DNA from: Qipengyuania flava
Lineage (GTDB): Bacteria > Pseudomonadota > Alphaproteobacteria > Sphingomonadales > Sphingomonadaceae
DNA: 64,000 nt
Reading direction: 5' to 3'
NCBI RefSeq assembly: GCF_019448255.1
Contig: NZ_CP080410.1
Span: forward strand, 2,604,001 to 2,668,000
Below, piece after piece: positions 8,859 through 18,026 of this stretch. Position numbers and translations under genes: made by a program. Position 1 is the stretch's first letter, and the number at the start of each line of letters is the position of its first letter. A model generated the notes under the pieces. It saw nothing but the letters and a program-made list of their open reading frames with translations. It was not told where the DNA came from and made no database searches.

Positions 8859-9568
8859 TATGCGCTCTCCCTTTCGCGGGTCGTCTCGAATTCGATCTTC
8901 TTGTCGTAGGGTGCGCCCACGATCATGCGCTGGACGTAGACGCCCGGCAGGTGAATGCAGTCGGGATCGAGGCTGCCGGTCGGCACGATCTCTTCCACCT
9001 CGACCACGCAGACCTTGCCGCAGGTCGCGGCTGGCAGGTTGAAGTTGCGCGCGGTCTTGCGGAACACGAGGTTGCCGGTCTCGTCGGCCTTCCACGCTTT
9101 CACGATCGCGAGATCGGCGAAGATGCCGCGTTCAAGGATGTAGGTTTCGCCGTCGAAATCCTTGTGCTCCTTGCCCTCGGCAACCTGCGTGCCGACGCCA
9201 GTCTTGGTGTAGAAGCCGGGAATGCCCGCGCCGCCTGCGCGCATGCGTTCAGCAAGCGTGCCCTGCGGGCAGAACTCAACTTCGAGCTCGCCGGAGAGGA
9301 ACTGGCGTTCGAATTCCTTGTTCTCGCCGACATAGGACGAGATCATCTTCTTCACCTGCTGCGTGCGCAGCAGCATGCCGATGCCTTCGTTGTCGATTCC
9401 CGCATTGTTGCTGGCGAAGGTAAGGCCCTTCACCCCGCTCTCGCGGATCGCGGTGAGCAGCCGCTCGGGAATGCCGCAAAGGCCGAAGCCGCCGCTCGCA
9501 ATGAGCATGTCGTCCGTCAGCAGCCCGTCGAGGGCCGCCGCGGCATCGGGATAAAGCTTGTCTGCCAT
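8858..9568 (-). CDS. scoA: 3-oxoacid CoA-transferase, subunit A
   Basis: The 236-residue alpha subunit carries the CoA-binding glycine motif [10 protein letters not shown] near residue 26, and further conserved segments [14 protein letters not shown] and [12 protein letters not shown]. With ScoB it forms the heteromeric enzyme that activates ketone bodies such as acetoacetate. Its ATG overlaps the stop of the formaldehyde dehydrogenase gene (TAATG) and its own stop overlaps the start of scoB, so the three are tightly coupled. The exact 3-oxoacid substrate cannot be assigned from the sequence. Confidence 0.93.
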   Translation of the reverse strand: MADKLYPDAAAALDGLLTDDMLIASGGFGLCGIPERLLTAIRESGVKGLTFASNNAGIDNEGIGMLLRTQQVKKMISSYVGENKEFERQFLSGELEVEFCPQGTLAERMRAGGAGIPGFYTKTGVGTQVAEGKEHKDFDGETYILERGIFADLAIVKAWKADETGNLVFRKTARNFNLPAATCGKVCVVEVEEIVPTGSLDPDCIHLPGVYVQRMIVGAPYDKKIEFETTRERESA

Positions 9569-10680
9569 TAATACACCACCACGCTGCGGATGGATTCGCC
9601 TGCATGCATCAGGTCGAAGCCCTTGTTGATTTCTTCAAGCGACAGGACATGGGTGATCATCGGGTCGATCTCGATCTTCCCGTCCATGTACCAGTCGACG
9701 ATTTTCGGAACGTCGGTGCGGCCCTTGGCCCCGCCGAACGCCGTGCCGCGCCAGTTGCGGCCCGTTACCAGCTGGAACGGCCGCGTCGCGATTTCCTTGC
9801 CCGCTTCGGCGACGCCAATGATGATCGAGGTGCCCCAGCCACGGTGGCAGGCCTCGAGCGCAGTGCGCATGACATCGGTGTTGCCCGTGCAGTCGAAGGT
9901 GTAGTCCGCCCCGCCGTCGGTCATCTCGGTGATCTTGGCGACCACCTCGTCACTGCTCATGCCCTTCGTGTTGAGGAAGTGGGTCATGCCGAACTTGCGG
10001 CCCCACTCCTCGCGATCAGGGTTGATGTCGATGCCAACGATCATGTTCGCGCCCGCCAGCCGCGCGCCCTGGATGACGTTCAAACCGATGCCGCCGAGGC
10101 CGAATACGACGACATTGTCGCCCACCTGCACCTTGGCCGTGTTGGTCACCGCGCCCACGCCCGTCGTAACGCCGCAGCCGATGTAGCAGCTGGTCTTGAA
10201 CGGCGCGTCCTCGCGGATCTTGGCGACCGCGATTTCGGGCAGGACCGTAAAGTTCGAGAAGGTCGAGCAGCCCATGTAGTGGAAGATCGGCTCGCCCTTG
10301 TAGGAGAAGCGCGTGGTGCCGTCGGGCATCAGGCCCTTGCCCTGTGTCGCACGAATGGCGGTGCACAGGTTGGTCTTGCCCGAAAGGCACGACTTACACT
10401 GGCGGCATTCGGGCGTGTAGAGCGGGATCACGTGGTCGCCGGGCTTCACGCTGGTGACGCCCGCACCGACTTCGCGCACGATGCCAGCACCTTCATGACC
10501 CAGCACGCTGGGAAAGATGCCTTCGCTGTCGAAGCCGTCGAGCGTGTAGGCATCGGTGTGGCAGATGCCGGTGGCCATGATTTCGACCAGCACCTCGCCC
10601 GCCTTGGGCCCTTCGAGGTCCAGCTCGACAATCTCGAGCGGCTGTTTCGGGGCGAAGGCGACGGCTGCGCGGGTCTTCAT
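9568..10680 (-). CDS. frmA: S-(hydroxymethyl)glutathione dehydrogenase / class III alcohol dehydrogenase
   Basis: This 370-residue zinc-dependent enzyme oxidises the glutathione-formaldehyde adduct to S-formylglutathione, and can reduce S-nitrosoglutathione. Catalytic zinc ligands sit in GICHTDAY and LGHEGAGIV; the structural zinc uses the four-Cys segment CRQCKSCLS...C. The NAD-binding motif is [10 protein letters not shown]. The arrangement and length match class III ADH throughout. It is the first gene of an operon that ends with S-formylglutathione hydrolase, which strongly supports the pathway role. The start codon is 57 bases from the tRNA-Lys gene on the same strand. Confidence 0.96.
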   Translation of the reverse strand: MKTRAAVAFAPKQPLEIVELDLEGPKAGEVLVEIMATGICHTDAYTLDGFDSEGIFPSVLGHEGAGIVREVGAGVTSVKPGDHVIPLYTPECRQCKSCLSGKTNLCTAIRATQGKGLMPDGTTRFSYKGEPIFHYMGCSTFSNFTVLPEIAVAKIREDAPFKTSCYIGCGVTTGVGAVTNTAKVQVGDNVVVFGLGGIGLNVIQGARLAGANMIVGIDINPDREEWGRKFGMTHFLNTKGMSSDEVVAKITEMTDGGADYTFDCTGNTDVMRTALEACHRGWGTSIIIGVAEAGKEIATRPFQLVTGRNWRGTAFGGAKGRTDVPKIVDWYMDGKIEIDPMITHVLSLEEINKGFDLMHAGESIRSVVVY

Positions 10681-10737
10681 GAAATATGTGCTCCGGTCTC
10701 GTTCGACCGGTGCTCCGGCCTCTTGGGCGGAAGGTGG

Positions 10738-10814
<77 letters not shown>

Positions 10815-10904
10815 ACCACGGCGCGTGCCCTAGGGGCGTCGGTGCAGGTGGTCAAGCGGGTCATGGTTGTTTGCATGAAGGCTTGGCCCTACCAGTGCAC
10901 AATC

Positions 10905-11501
10905 ATGGCTGCGCGAGGGGAAATCGGGTTGGAACCGCTGGATGCAAAGCGCGCGGGAAGCCGCGTCGGCGGGCCCTCGTTCTCGCTCGGCAACCGACTC
11001 GCGCGCGTCGTCTGGGCGGCATGCTGGCTGCTGCTTGCCCGCTGGACCCCGCCGGTTTTCCACCCCTGGCGCGCGCTGATCCTGCGAGCCTTCGGTGCAC
11101 GGCTGGGCCGCGGCTGCCGCGTTCATGCGAGCGTGCATATCTGGCTGCCGGCCAATCTGGACCTGGGTGACAACGTGCTGATCGGCCCGGGTGCCCGCCT
11201 CTACAACCAGGGGCGCATTGCGGTGGGATCGGACAGCGTGATCTCGCAGCGCGCACATCTGTGTGCGAGCACGCACGACACGTCCGACCCGCATTTCCAG
11301 CTTGTCCTGAAGCCCGTCACCATTCGCGAGAAATGTTGGGTCGCAGCCGAGGCCTTTGTCGGCCCGGGCGTCACCATGGGCAAAGGTTCGGTGCTGGCCG
11401 CGCGGGGCGCGCTGTTCGGCGATGCCGAGGCGATGACCATCTATCGCGGCAACCCGGCCGAACCGATCAGGAAGCGCGCGCTGCGAGCTGGCGAAGCGTA
11501 A
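10905..11501 (+). CDS. WcaF-like hexapeptide-repeat acetyltransferase
   Basis: This is a 198-residue left-handed beta-helix acyltransferase. Hexapeptide turns are seen in LGRGCRVHASVHIWLPANL, IGPGARLYNQGRIAVGSDSVIS and VAAEAFVGPGVTMGKGSVL. The catalytic His is in CASTHDTSDPHF, the family signature of colanic-acid WcaF and related O-acetyltransferases, which use acetyl-CoA to decorate surface sugars. No polysaccharide cluster surrounds it. The start is uncertain because no clear ribosome site was seen; earlier in-frame ATGs exist at 10875 and nearby. Its end overlaps the convergent folK gene by 35 bases. Confidence 0.82.
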   Translation: MAARGEIGLEPLDAKRAGSRVGGPSFSLGNRLARVVWAACWLLLARWTPPVFHPWRALILRAFGARLGRGCRVHASVHIWLPANLDLGDNVLIGPGARLYNQGRIAVGSDSVISQRAHLCASTHDTSDPHFQLVLKPVTIREKCWVAAEAFVGPGVTMGKGSVLAARGALFGDAEAMTIYRGNPAEPIRKRALRAGEA

Positions 11502-11952
11502 GGCCCGTCACCGGATCGCGCCAAAAGGGCGCTATCTGAGCGGCCGGTTTCAGCACAAACTCGCGTGTGCGGAAAAGGGGGTGGGGAATCGCCAGCCCTG
11601 CGGTGTGCCACGCCCCGCCGCTCCACAGCACGATATCGAGGTCAAGCGTACGGGCCCGCCAGCGCTGGCCGCGGCGATCGCGTTCGAACAGGGCTTCGAT
11701 CGCCTGCAGGCTTTCCAGCGCTTCGGGGGGCTCGAGATCGCCCCCAACAACAGCCGCGCCATTGGCATAGCGTCGCTGCGAAGGGCCAACCGGATTGCTA
11801 TCGATCCAGTCCGAAACCGCCTCGATATCCCAGCCTTCTCCGGCAAGCGCCCCGACAGCCGCATCGAGAACCGAGCGCGGGCGACCAATACCGGGCAGGC
11901 GACGGTTCGAACCGAGGGCAATGAGATAGCTATGCTTGCTTGCTTCGCGCAT
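11467..11952 (-). CDS. folK: 2-amino-4-hydroxy-6-hydroxymethyldihydropteridine pyrophosphokinase
   Basis: The 161-residue HPPK transfers pyrophosphate from ATP to the pterin in folate synthesis. Family motifs are visible: ALGSNR near the N terminus, the substrate region SDWIDSNPVGPSQRRYANGA, the magnesium-binding RTLDLDIVLW and the C-terminal PHPLFRTREFVLKP. It is not clustered with folP or folB here. Its 3' end runs 35 bases into the convergent acetyltransferase gene. Confidence 0.94.
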   Translation of the reverse strand: MREASKHSYLIALGSNRRLPGIGRPRSVLDAAVGALAGEGWDIEAVSDWIDSNPVGPSQRRYANGAAVVGGDLEPPEALESLQAIEALFERDRRGQRWRARTLDLDIVLWSGGAWHTAGLAIPHPLFRTREFVLKPAAQIAPFWRDPVTGLTLRQLAARAS

Positions 11953-12006
11953 GGGCCCGCCCTAGCCTCCGCCGACCAAACAGCCAATCGGGAGGGGTTC
12001 GGAGAC

Positions 12007-13431
12007 ATGAGGATCAAGGCGATTTTGCTCGCCGGCGCGCTGGCCATGACGGGACAGGCCGCGACCGCGCAGGACGACACTTCGAACGAGCGCACGGCGC
12101 ACGAACAGCGTACCTTCGAAATCTACCGCGACATCATCGCCTTCCGCACCGCGCGCGGGCACGGCCAGATGGACGACATGGTCGCCTATCTTTCCGGCAA
12201 GCTGGCCGCCGCCGGCTTCGCGAGCGAAGACATCATGGTCACCGATTACGACAGCGACGGCGATCCCACGCAGGGCCTCATCGTGCGCTATCGCGGCGAT
12301 GGAAGCCTGGGCAAGAAGCCGATCGCGCTCCTCGCGCACATGGATGTGGTCGACGCCCTGCCCGAAGACTGGGAACGCGATCCCTTCACGCTGATCGAGG
12401 ACGACGGCTATTTCTTCGGACGCGGGACGCAGGACAACAAATACGGCGTCGCCAACCTCACCAGCACCTTCATCCGTCTTAAGGAGGAAGGATGGACCCC
12501 CGGCCGGGACCTCTATCTCGTATTCTCGGGCGACGAGGAAACCGGCATGATCTCCACCCGCGCTCAGGCGCAGTGGGTCGCGGAGAATGTCGACCCTGCC
12601 TATATCCTCAACTCGGACGCCGGCGGAATCGGCCTTGCCGATGACTTCTCCCCGCTCGCCCAGTCGGTGCAGATGGCGGAGAAGACCTACGTCACCTTCG
12701 AGCTGACAGTGACCAATCCCGGCGGCCATTCCTCGCGCCCCCGCCCCGACAACGCGATCTACGAGCTTTCCGAAGCGCTGCTCAAGGTATCGCAGCACGA
12801 GTTCCCGGTGCGCGAAAGCGAGCTGACGCGCACCTATTTCGGTGCGCTTGGCCAGACCATCCCGGGCGAACTGGGCGCGGCCATGCGGGCCTTCTCGGCG
12901 GATCCGACTGACGAGGCAGCGATCGCCACCATCAGCGCGAACCCCGGCTTCGTGGGCACGCTGCGCACGACCTGCGTCGCCACCATGCTCAAGGCGGGTC
13001 ACGCGGAGAATGCCCTCCCGCAGTCGGCAACGGGCACGGTCAATTGCCGCGTCTTCCCGGGCGAAGGCGTTGATTCTGTCAAGGCCACGCTGGCCGAGGT
13101 GATCGGCAATGAGGCGGTGACCATCGCCCAGCGCGCGGAAGCCACCGAAAGCCCGATGAGCGCCTTTCCCGACGAAGCCCGTGCCGCCCTGTCCAAATCG
13201 CTCGCCGCGCGATTCGGCACGCCCATCCCGATGGTGCCCACCATGTCTTCGGGCGGTACCGACGGCATGCACTACCGCGCGCGCGGCTACGATACGGTCG
13301 CGATTGGCGCGGGCGCGAGCCGGCCGCAAGATGTCTACGCCCACGGCCTCAACGAACGCATGCGGGTCGACGCCTTCTACGCTGGCCTCGACCACTGGAG
13401 CATCGTGCTGAAGGAACTCGCGGGCAGCTAG
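12007..13431 (+). CDS. Exported M20 family zinc peptidase/deacylase
   Basis: This 474-residue metallohydrolase has a signal peptide (MRIKAILLAGALAMTGQAATAQ). Binuclear zinc motifs are in order: LLAHMDVVDA (His about 111), GRGTQDNKYG (bridging Asp), SGDEETG (general-base Glu) and a late segment SSGGTDGMHYRARG. A dimerisation or lid insertion carries GGHSSRPRPDN. Family members release amino acids from peptides or N-acyl amino acids; a periplasmic location follows from the signal peptide. The start at 12007 begins the signal and follows GGGAGGGG by about ten bases; the frame upstream is only a shadow of folK. Confidence 0.9.
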   Translation: MRIKAILLAGALAMTGQAATAQDDTSNERTAHEQRTFEIYRDIIAFRTARGHGQMDDMVAYLSGKLAAAGFASEDIMVTDYDSDGDPTQGLIVRYRGDGSLGKKPIALLAHMDVVDALPEDWERDPFTLIEDDGYFFGRGTQDNKYGVANLTSTFIRLKEEGWTPGRDLYLVFSGDEETGMISTRAQAQWVAENVDPAYILNSDAGGIGLADDFSPLAQSVQMAEKTYVTFELTVTNPGGHSSRPRPDNAIYELSEALLKVSQHEFPVRESELTRTYFGALGQTIPGELGAAMRAFSADPTDEAAIATISANPGFVGTLRTTCVATMLKAGHAENALPQSATGTVNCRVFPGEGVDSVKATLAEVIGNEAVTIAQRAEATESPMSAFPDEARAALSKSLAARFGTPIPMVPTMSSGGTDGMHYRARGYDTVAIGAGASRPQDVYAHGLNERMRVDAFYAGLDHWSIVLKELAGS

Positions 13432-13847
13432 AAAATATCGTTCTCGGCTTCCCGGGCGGCAAATTCGCCAAGTGTGACAGCGCGCTGCTTGCGGATCAGG
13501 CCGCGCGTTTCGAGTTCGAAAGGCACGCGAATGTCGCTCGAATAATTGGCCGCCCTGAGACGTATCTCGATGGCCTTGTCGTCGGCCCGGTGCAGCGCGA
13601 TAGCCGCCGCCCGGATCGTGCCTTCTGCCGCGCGCGGTCGGAGCAAGGCGGCAAAGCGGTCAAGCACCGATTGCGCGCCTTCGATGGCCTCGGTTTCAAG
13701 CACGGCAACATTGTGCACCGCGCCCGTCTCACGCAGTTCGAAGATAAGCGGGAAGAACGTCCGGTCCTTCTCGATCCGTGCAATCGCCGCCTCAAGGGCC
13801 GCGGTGAAGAGCCGGTCGAGCTGGGACTGGTCGATACCGCCGCCCAA
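13428..13847 (-). CDS. Hypothetical protein coupled to aguB
   Basis: This 139-residue soluble, charged protein has no motif I recognise. It appears to start at TTG 13847, two bases after the aguB stop codon, with GAGGAT about eight bases upstream; no ATG is available in the coding part. It contains FFPLIFELRETGAVHNVAVLE and RAADDKAIEIRLRAANYSSDIRVPFELE, which look like alternating alpha/beta structure. Its end overlaps the convergent M20 peptidase gene by four bases. Its position suggests cotranscription with aguB, but no function can be given. Confidence 0.65.
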   Translation of the reverse strand: MGGGIDQSQLDRLFTAALEAAIARIEKDRTFFPLIFELRETGAVHNVAVLETEAIEGAQSVLDRFAALLRPRAAEGTIRAAAIALHRADDKAIEIRLRAANYSSDIRVPFELETRGLIRKQRAVTLGEFAAREAENDIF

Positions 13848-13849
13848 GC

Positions 13850-14713
13850 TCAGATATCCTCGCTGATCCGCCCGTAAAGCTGCGGACGACGGTCGCGGAA
13901 AAAGCCCATCCCTGCGCGGTGCTTGGCCGCCCGGTCGAGGTCGAGCGTTTCGACCAGGACGCCGGTTTCGCTGGCGCCGAATTCCTGCGTCAGATCGCCC
14001 CATTCGTCGGAAATGAAGCTGTGGCCGTAGAAGCTCTGCTGGCGGTCGGCGGGGCCTTCGTGGCCGATCCGGTTCGCGGCGCATACCGGCATGCAGTTCG
14101 ACACCGCATGGCCGATCATCGCGCGGCGCCACATGCGGCTGGTATCGAGGTCCGCGTCATAGGGCTCGGAGCCGATGGCCGTGGGATAGAACAGCACTTC
14201 GGCACCCATGAGCGCCATGACGCGGGCGCATTCGGGATACCACTGGTCCCAGCAGATGCCGACGCCGATGCGCGCGCCAAACACATCCCACACCTTGAAG
14301 CCGTCGTTACCCGGGCGGAAATAGTACTTTTCCTCGTAACCCGGCCCGTCGGGGATGTGGCTCTTGCGATAGGTGCCCATGATCGCGCCGTCCGGGCCGA
14401 TCATCGCCAGCGTATTGTAGTAGTGGTGCCCGTCGCGCTCGAAGAAGCTGGTCGGGATTGCCACGCCCAGCTTGGCGGCAATGTCCTGCATGGCCTTGAC
14501 GCTCGGGCTTTCGGCGGTCGGATGCGCCAGCGCGAACAGCTCTTCGGCTTCCTCGCGGCAGAAGTACTCGCCGGCGAACAATTCGGGCGGGAGGATGACC
14601 TGCGCGCCCTGGCTCGCCGCTTCCTCGACCAGCTCGGAAACGGCGGCGATATTGTCCGCTGCCTCGGGACGGGCGAGCGGAAGCTGGAGGGCGGCTACAC
14701 GAAGCGTTCTCAT
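13850..14713 (-). CDS. aguB: N-carbamoylputrescine amidase
   Basis: The 287-residue nitrilase-superfamily enzyme hydrolyses N-carbamoylputrescine to putrescine in the arginine-decarboxylase polyamine route. The Glu-Lys-Cys triad is visible: Glu in LPPELFAGEYF, Lys in TYRKSHIPDGPGYEEKYYF, Cys in GVGICWDQWYPE. The GPGYEEKYYF and DQWYPE segments are characteristic of the AguB subgroup. The partner agmatine deiminase (aguA) is not adjacent. The following hypothetical gene starts two bases after its stop. Confidence 0.92.
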   Translation of the reverse strand: MRTLRVAALQLPLARPEAADNIAAVSELVEEAASQGAQVILPPELFAGEYFCREEAEELFALAHPTAESPSVKAMQDIAAKLGVAIPTSFFERDGHHYYNTLAMIGPDGAIMGTYRKSHIPDGPGYEEKYYFRPGNDGFKVWDVFGARIGVGICWDQWYPECARVMALMGAEVLFYPTAIGSEPYDADLDTSRMWRRAMIGHAVSNCMPVCAANRIGHEGPADRQQSFYGHSFISDEWGDLTQEFGASETGVLVETLDLDRAAKHRAGMGFFRDRRPQLYGRISEDI

Positions 14714-14729
14714 GCGCCGCCCTCTAGTC

Positions 14730-15560
14730 TTAGTCGGCCTTCTTGAACAGAAGCGTCATGCGATCGCTTTCGCCGATCGCCATGTAACGCTCGCGGTCCT
14801 GGTCGCCGTAACGCAGCACCGGCGGCAGGGTCCACACGCCGCCTTCCCAGTTGGCGGGATCGTTCGGGTTGGCGTTGATTTCGCTCTCACCGGCAAGCTC
14901 GAAACCGTTGGCTTCGAAGATCGCGACCACGTCCTGCTTGCGCATATAGCCGCGCTGGCGGGCGCCGTAATCGTCGTAGCTCGCGCCTTCCGGAGCGCGG
15001 TGCTGGACGACGCCGACCATGCCATCGTCCTTCAGCATCTTGCGGGCGGCCTTCAGCACGTCGTCGGCGCGGTTGCCGATGTTGAGGCCGTGCATCGAGC
15101 GGAAGATCAGCACGCGGTCGACCGTGCCTTCGACGCCTTCGGGCATTTCGTCGATTTCGAAAGCAGACAGATTATCGCCGTTGACGCCGTCCATTTCCGA
15201 AGCGGCGGTGGTGAAGCGTTCGGTCCAGCCCTTGGCGCGCGCTTCCTGGGCGCGGTTCTGGTAGGTCCGGCCATCGCTGTCCTGGTCGAAGGCAAGGTAT
15301 TTGCCGGCCGGCGTCAGGTATGGCGCGAGCACGCGGGTGTACCAGCCGCCACCGGGTCCGTACTCGGCCACGGTCATGGTCGGCTCGACCCCGAAGAATG
15401 CCAGCGTTTCGGCCGGGTTGCGATACTGGTCGCGGCCGCGGTCATCGGCGCGAAGGTCGCTCGCCAGCACCTCTGCAAGGGTGGGCGCGTGATCGTCGGC
15501 TGCAAGGGGGGCGGCCAGGGGAGCGGCGACAAGCGCAGCGGCGGCTAGGAAAAGGCGCAT
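14730..15560 (-). CDS. Exported methyltransferase-like protein
   Basis: This 276-residue protein has a short signal peptide (MRLFLAAAALVAAPLAAPLAA). A class I methyltransferase-like fold follows: the glycine motif VAEYGPGGGWYTRVLAPYL, then LAFDQDSDGRTYQNRA and later DRVLIFRSMHGL. Related proteins are annotated as class I SAM-dependent methyltransferases, but an exported one would have no obvious SAM supply, so activity is uncertain. The start at 15560 begins the signal peptide and has GAGGAGAG upstream. It is divergent from msrA and 17 bases upstream of aguB on the same strand. Confidence 0.82.
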   Translation of the reverse strand: MRLFLAAAALVAAPLAAPLAADDHAPTLAEVLASDLRADDRGRDQYRNPAETLAFFGVEPTMTVAEYGPGGGWYTRVLAPYLTPAGKYLAFDQDSDGRTYQNRAQEARAKGWTERFTTAASEMDGVNGDNLSAFEIDEMPEGVEGTVDRVLIFRSMHGLNIGNRADDVLKAARKMLKDDGMVGVVQHRAPEGASYDDYGARQRGYMRKQDVVAIFEANGFELAGESEINANPNDPANWEGGVWTLPPVLRYGDQDRERYMAIGESDRMTLLFKKAD

Positions 15561-15664
15561 GGGGTTTTCTCTCCTCGTGAAATCCTGTCGGGCCTTCTGA
15601 ACGTGCAATGGGTGGATGACAAGGAGAAGACGGCTTCCTATCTCCCCTGCACAAGGAGACTGAC

Positions 15665-16201
15665 ATGGCGCAAGAACAGGCAATTATCGCAGGCGGATGC
15701 TTCTGGTGCACCGAAGCGGTGATGAAAGACGTGATCGGCGTGAGCGAGGTGGAAAGCGGCTATATCGGCGGCCACCAGGCGAACCCGACCTACAAGGAGG
15801 TCTGCACCGGCGCCACCGGCCATGCGGAAGGCGTGCGGGTCACCTTCGATCCCGAAGTCATCACCCTCGCCCAGCTTTACGACGTGTTCATGGGCACGCA
15901 CGACCCGACCCAGCTCAACCGCCAGGGCAACGATGTCGGCACGCAGTACCGCAGCGCGATCTTTCCGCTCGAAGGGCAGGAAGAAGAGGCCCGCGCCGCC
16001 ATTGCGCGCTGGAACGAGGAGCATCCCGGGCAGGAGGCCGTCACCACCGTCGAGGGCGGCGAATGGTACCCGGCCGAGGATTACCACCAGGAATACTGGG
16101 AAGGCGAAGGCCAGCGGAATCCCTATTGCCTCGCGGTCATCCCGCCCAAGCTGATGAAGCTCAGGAAGAGCTTCCAGAAGTACCTCAAGGAAGACGCCTG
16201 A
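15665..16201 (+). CDS. msrA: Peptide-methionine (S)-S-oxide reductase
   Basis: The 178-residue MsrA reduces methionine-S-sulfoxide in oxidised proteins. The signature AGGCFWCTEAVM places the catalytic Cys at residue 12. Conserved segments GYIGG and YKEVCTGATGHAEGVRVTFDP follow, with YHQEYW near the C terminus. No signal peptide, so it is cytoplasmic. AAGGAGA lies upstream of the start. The separate msrB gene is about 15 kb away. Confidence 0.97.
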   Translation: MAQEQAIIAGGCFWCTEAVMKDVIGVSEVESGYIGGHQANPTYKEVCTGATGHAEGVRVTFDPEVITLAQLYDVFMGTHDPTQLNRQGNDVGTQYRSAIFPLEGQEEEARAAIARWNEEHPGQEAVTTVEGGEWYPAEDYHQEYWEGEGQRNPYCLAVIPPKLMKLRKSFQKYLKEDA

Positions 16202-16214
16202 GCGCCAGACCCCT

Positions 16215-17153
16215 ATGCGGATCGCCATCATCGGCGCCGGCATGGCCGGCATGAGCTGCGCCTTGCACCTTTCCCGCAGCGGCCACGAGGTCTGCCTGTT
16301 CGACAAGGGGCGCGGGCCCGGCGGCCGCATGGCGACCCGCCGCATGGAGCACGAAGGCACCACGCTGCGCTTTGACCACGGGGCGCAATACTTCACCGTG
16401 CGCGACCCGCGCTTCATCGCCCAAGTAAATGAGTGGGAAAGCGCGGGAGTGGCCGCGCGGTGGCCTGCCGCTGGCGATGACGCATGGGTCGGCAGCCCCG
16501 CGATGAACGCCCCGCTCAAGGCCATGGCCGAGGAGCTGGACGTACAATTTTCTGTGCGGGTCGAGAGCCTCGAGCGCCTGCCGGATGGTTGGAAGCTGAC
16601 CGGCGACGGCGCGCCTGACACGCTGTTCGAAGCTGCGATTGTCGCGCTTCCGGCGGAGCAGGCCGCGCCCATGCTGGCCGGTCACGATGCGCAGACCAGC
16701 GCCCTCGCCGGGCAAACCGTGTCCGACCCGTGCTGGACTCTCATGGTCAGTTTTGCCGCCCCGCTTGAGGGCCTGGAGGACACGCTTCGCCACGCGGAGC
16801 CCATCGGCTGGGCAGCGCGCAATAGCGCAAAGCCGGGCCGGGATGAAGGCGAGTGCTGGGTGGTGCAGGGATCGCCCGAATGGTCGCGCGCGCATCTTGA
16901 AGAGGACGCCGAGGTGGTCGCTCGCGCTCTGATGGCCGCGCTCGAGGACGCAGTCGGTGGTCCGCTGCCTCCGACGCTCGTCACAAGCGCGCATCGATGG
17001 CGCTTCGCCAAGTCGGGTGCCGCGGGCCGCGACTATGTCTGGGATGCCTCGCAGCGCCTTGGTGTCTGCGGCGACTGGCTGGTTGCTCCGCGCGTCGAAG
17101 GCGCTTTCCTTTCGGGGGCCATGCTGGCCGAAGCGATCGGGGCACCTGCCTAG
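16215..17153 (+). CDS. Renalase-like FAD/NAD(P)-dependent oxidoreductase
   Basis: The 312-residue flavoprotein begins with a Rossmann FAD motif (IAIIGAGMAGMSCALHL), then the FDKGRGPGGRMATRR segment and FDHGAQYFTVRDPRF. This combination is typical of bacterial renalase-like proteins, which oxidise isomeric 2- and 6-dihydro-NAD(P) forms. The C-terminal FAD-binding stretch GVCGDWLVAPRVEGAFLSG agrees. It follows msrA by 13 bases on the same strand, so cotranscription is likely and fits a redox-repair theme. The substrate assignment is by family only. Confidence 0.85.
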   Translation: MRIAIIGAGMAGMSCALHLSRSGHEVCLFDKGRGPGGRMATRRMEHEGTTLRFDHGAQYFTVRDPRFIAQVNEWESAGVAARWPAAGDDAWVGSPAMNAPLKAMAEELDVQFSVRVESLERLPDGWKLTGDGAPDTLFEAAIVALPAEQAAPMLAGHDAQTSALAGQTVSDPCWTLMVSFAAPLEGLEDTLRHAEPIGWAARNSAKPGRDEGECWVVQGSPEWSRAHLEEDAEVVARALMAALEDAVGGPLPPTLVTSAHRWRFAKSGAAGRDYVWDASQRLGVCGDWLVAPRVEGAFLSGAMLAEAIGAPA

Positions 17154-17207
17154 CGACCTTCTTTGCGGGATTGTCTTGCAGGGCCGTAGCCTGCAAGGTT
17201 CGAGACC

Positions 17208-18026
17208 ATGCCCGCGCCGCACACCAAGAACTTTACCAGCGACCACCGCGTCCACGAGGACGGACGCGTCACCTTCGCCTGCTCGCAGGACGCTACACTG
17301 TGGCCCTGGACGCTGATCGGGCCGCAGCATCCCGGCGCAATCCAGGCGGCGAGCTATTGGCTGTCGGTCGAAAGCGCGATGGCGCTCGGCACCTGGGACC
17401 CGGAGAAATGGTCCGCCCTCACCTGGACGCGCTGGACCTGTGGCGAACCCGAGGCCGGACGCATGGCGCATGGCTTCTACCAGCGCACACAGATCGATGG
17501 ACAGGAGAGCTTCTCGATCGACCTGTTCGACGCGCAGGACCGGCTGATCTGCCGCCTCGACGGGCGCGGGGTCGTGTTTCGCACGCGCGATTTCGAGAAG
17601 TGGCGCAGCAAGGCGAAGGAGCCCAATCCCAAGAGCGCATCGGCCGTTTTCGCTTACGCCCACCCCGATGCGCTGGGCCTTGCCGAGGGCGAGCACCCCT
17701 TCCTCGGTCCACTGCACGAAGGCAAGGCTGAGGGGCTGCTCGACGCGCAGAACGCCATGCCGCCCGCCCACCCCTGGCTCGACGGCTCGGGCGACCACGT
17801 GAACTCGGCACATCTTGCAGAGGTCGCACGCCAGTTCGTAAGCCTACTGCGCGCAGGCAAGTCCTTCCGCGTCACCGAGGCCGAAATCCGCTTCGATCGC
17901 TATGTCGAACTGGGCGTGCCGTTCGAAATCGAGCGAGTGGCCGAAACCGGTTCAGCCATCGAGATGGCGCTGCACCAATCGGGACGCGAGTGCACCGCCA
18001 TCACCTACCGGGTCGAAGACGCCTAG
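17208..18026 (+). CDS. Conserved hypothetical protein
   Basis: This 272-residue soluble protein begins with MPAPHTKNFTSDHRVHEDGR and is rich in Trp in its N-terminal half (LWPWTLIGPQHPG, SALTWTRWTCGEP). Repeated strand-helix patterns and paired halves (FACSQDATLWPW and FRTRDFEKWR) hint at a double hotdog-like fold, but no catalytic motif is clear. A role in acyl-CoA thioester chemistry would be a guess. It follows the renalase-like gene after 54 bases and overlaps the convergent rsmB gene by four bases. Confidence 0.7.
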   Translation: MPAPHTKNFTSDHRVHEDGRVTFACSQDATLWPWTLIGPQHPGAIQAASYWLSVESAMALGTWDPEKWSALTWTRWTCGEPEAGRMAHGFYQRTQIDGQESFSIDLFDAQDRLICRLDGRGVVFRTRDFEKWRSKAKEPNPKSASAVFAYAHPDALGLAEGEHPFLGPLHEGKAEGLLDAQNAMPPAHPWLDGSGDHVNSAHLAEVARQFVSLLRAGKSFRVTEAEIRFDRYVELGVPFEIERVAETGSAIEMALHQSGRECTAITYRVEDA

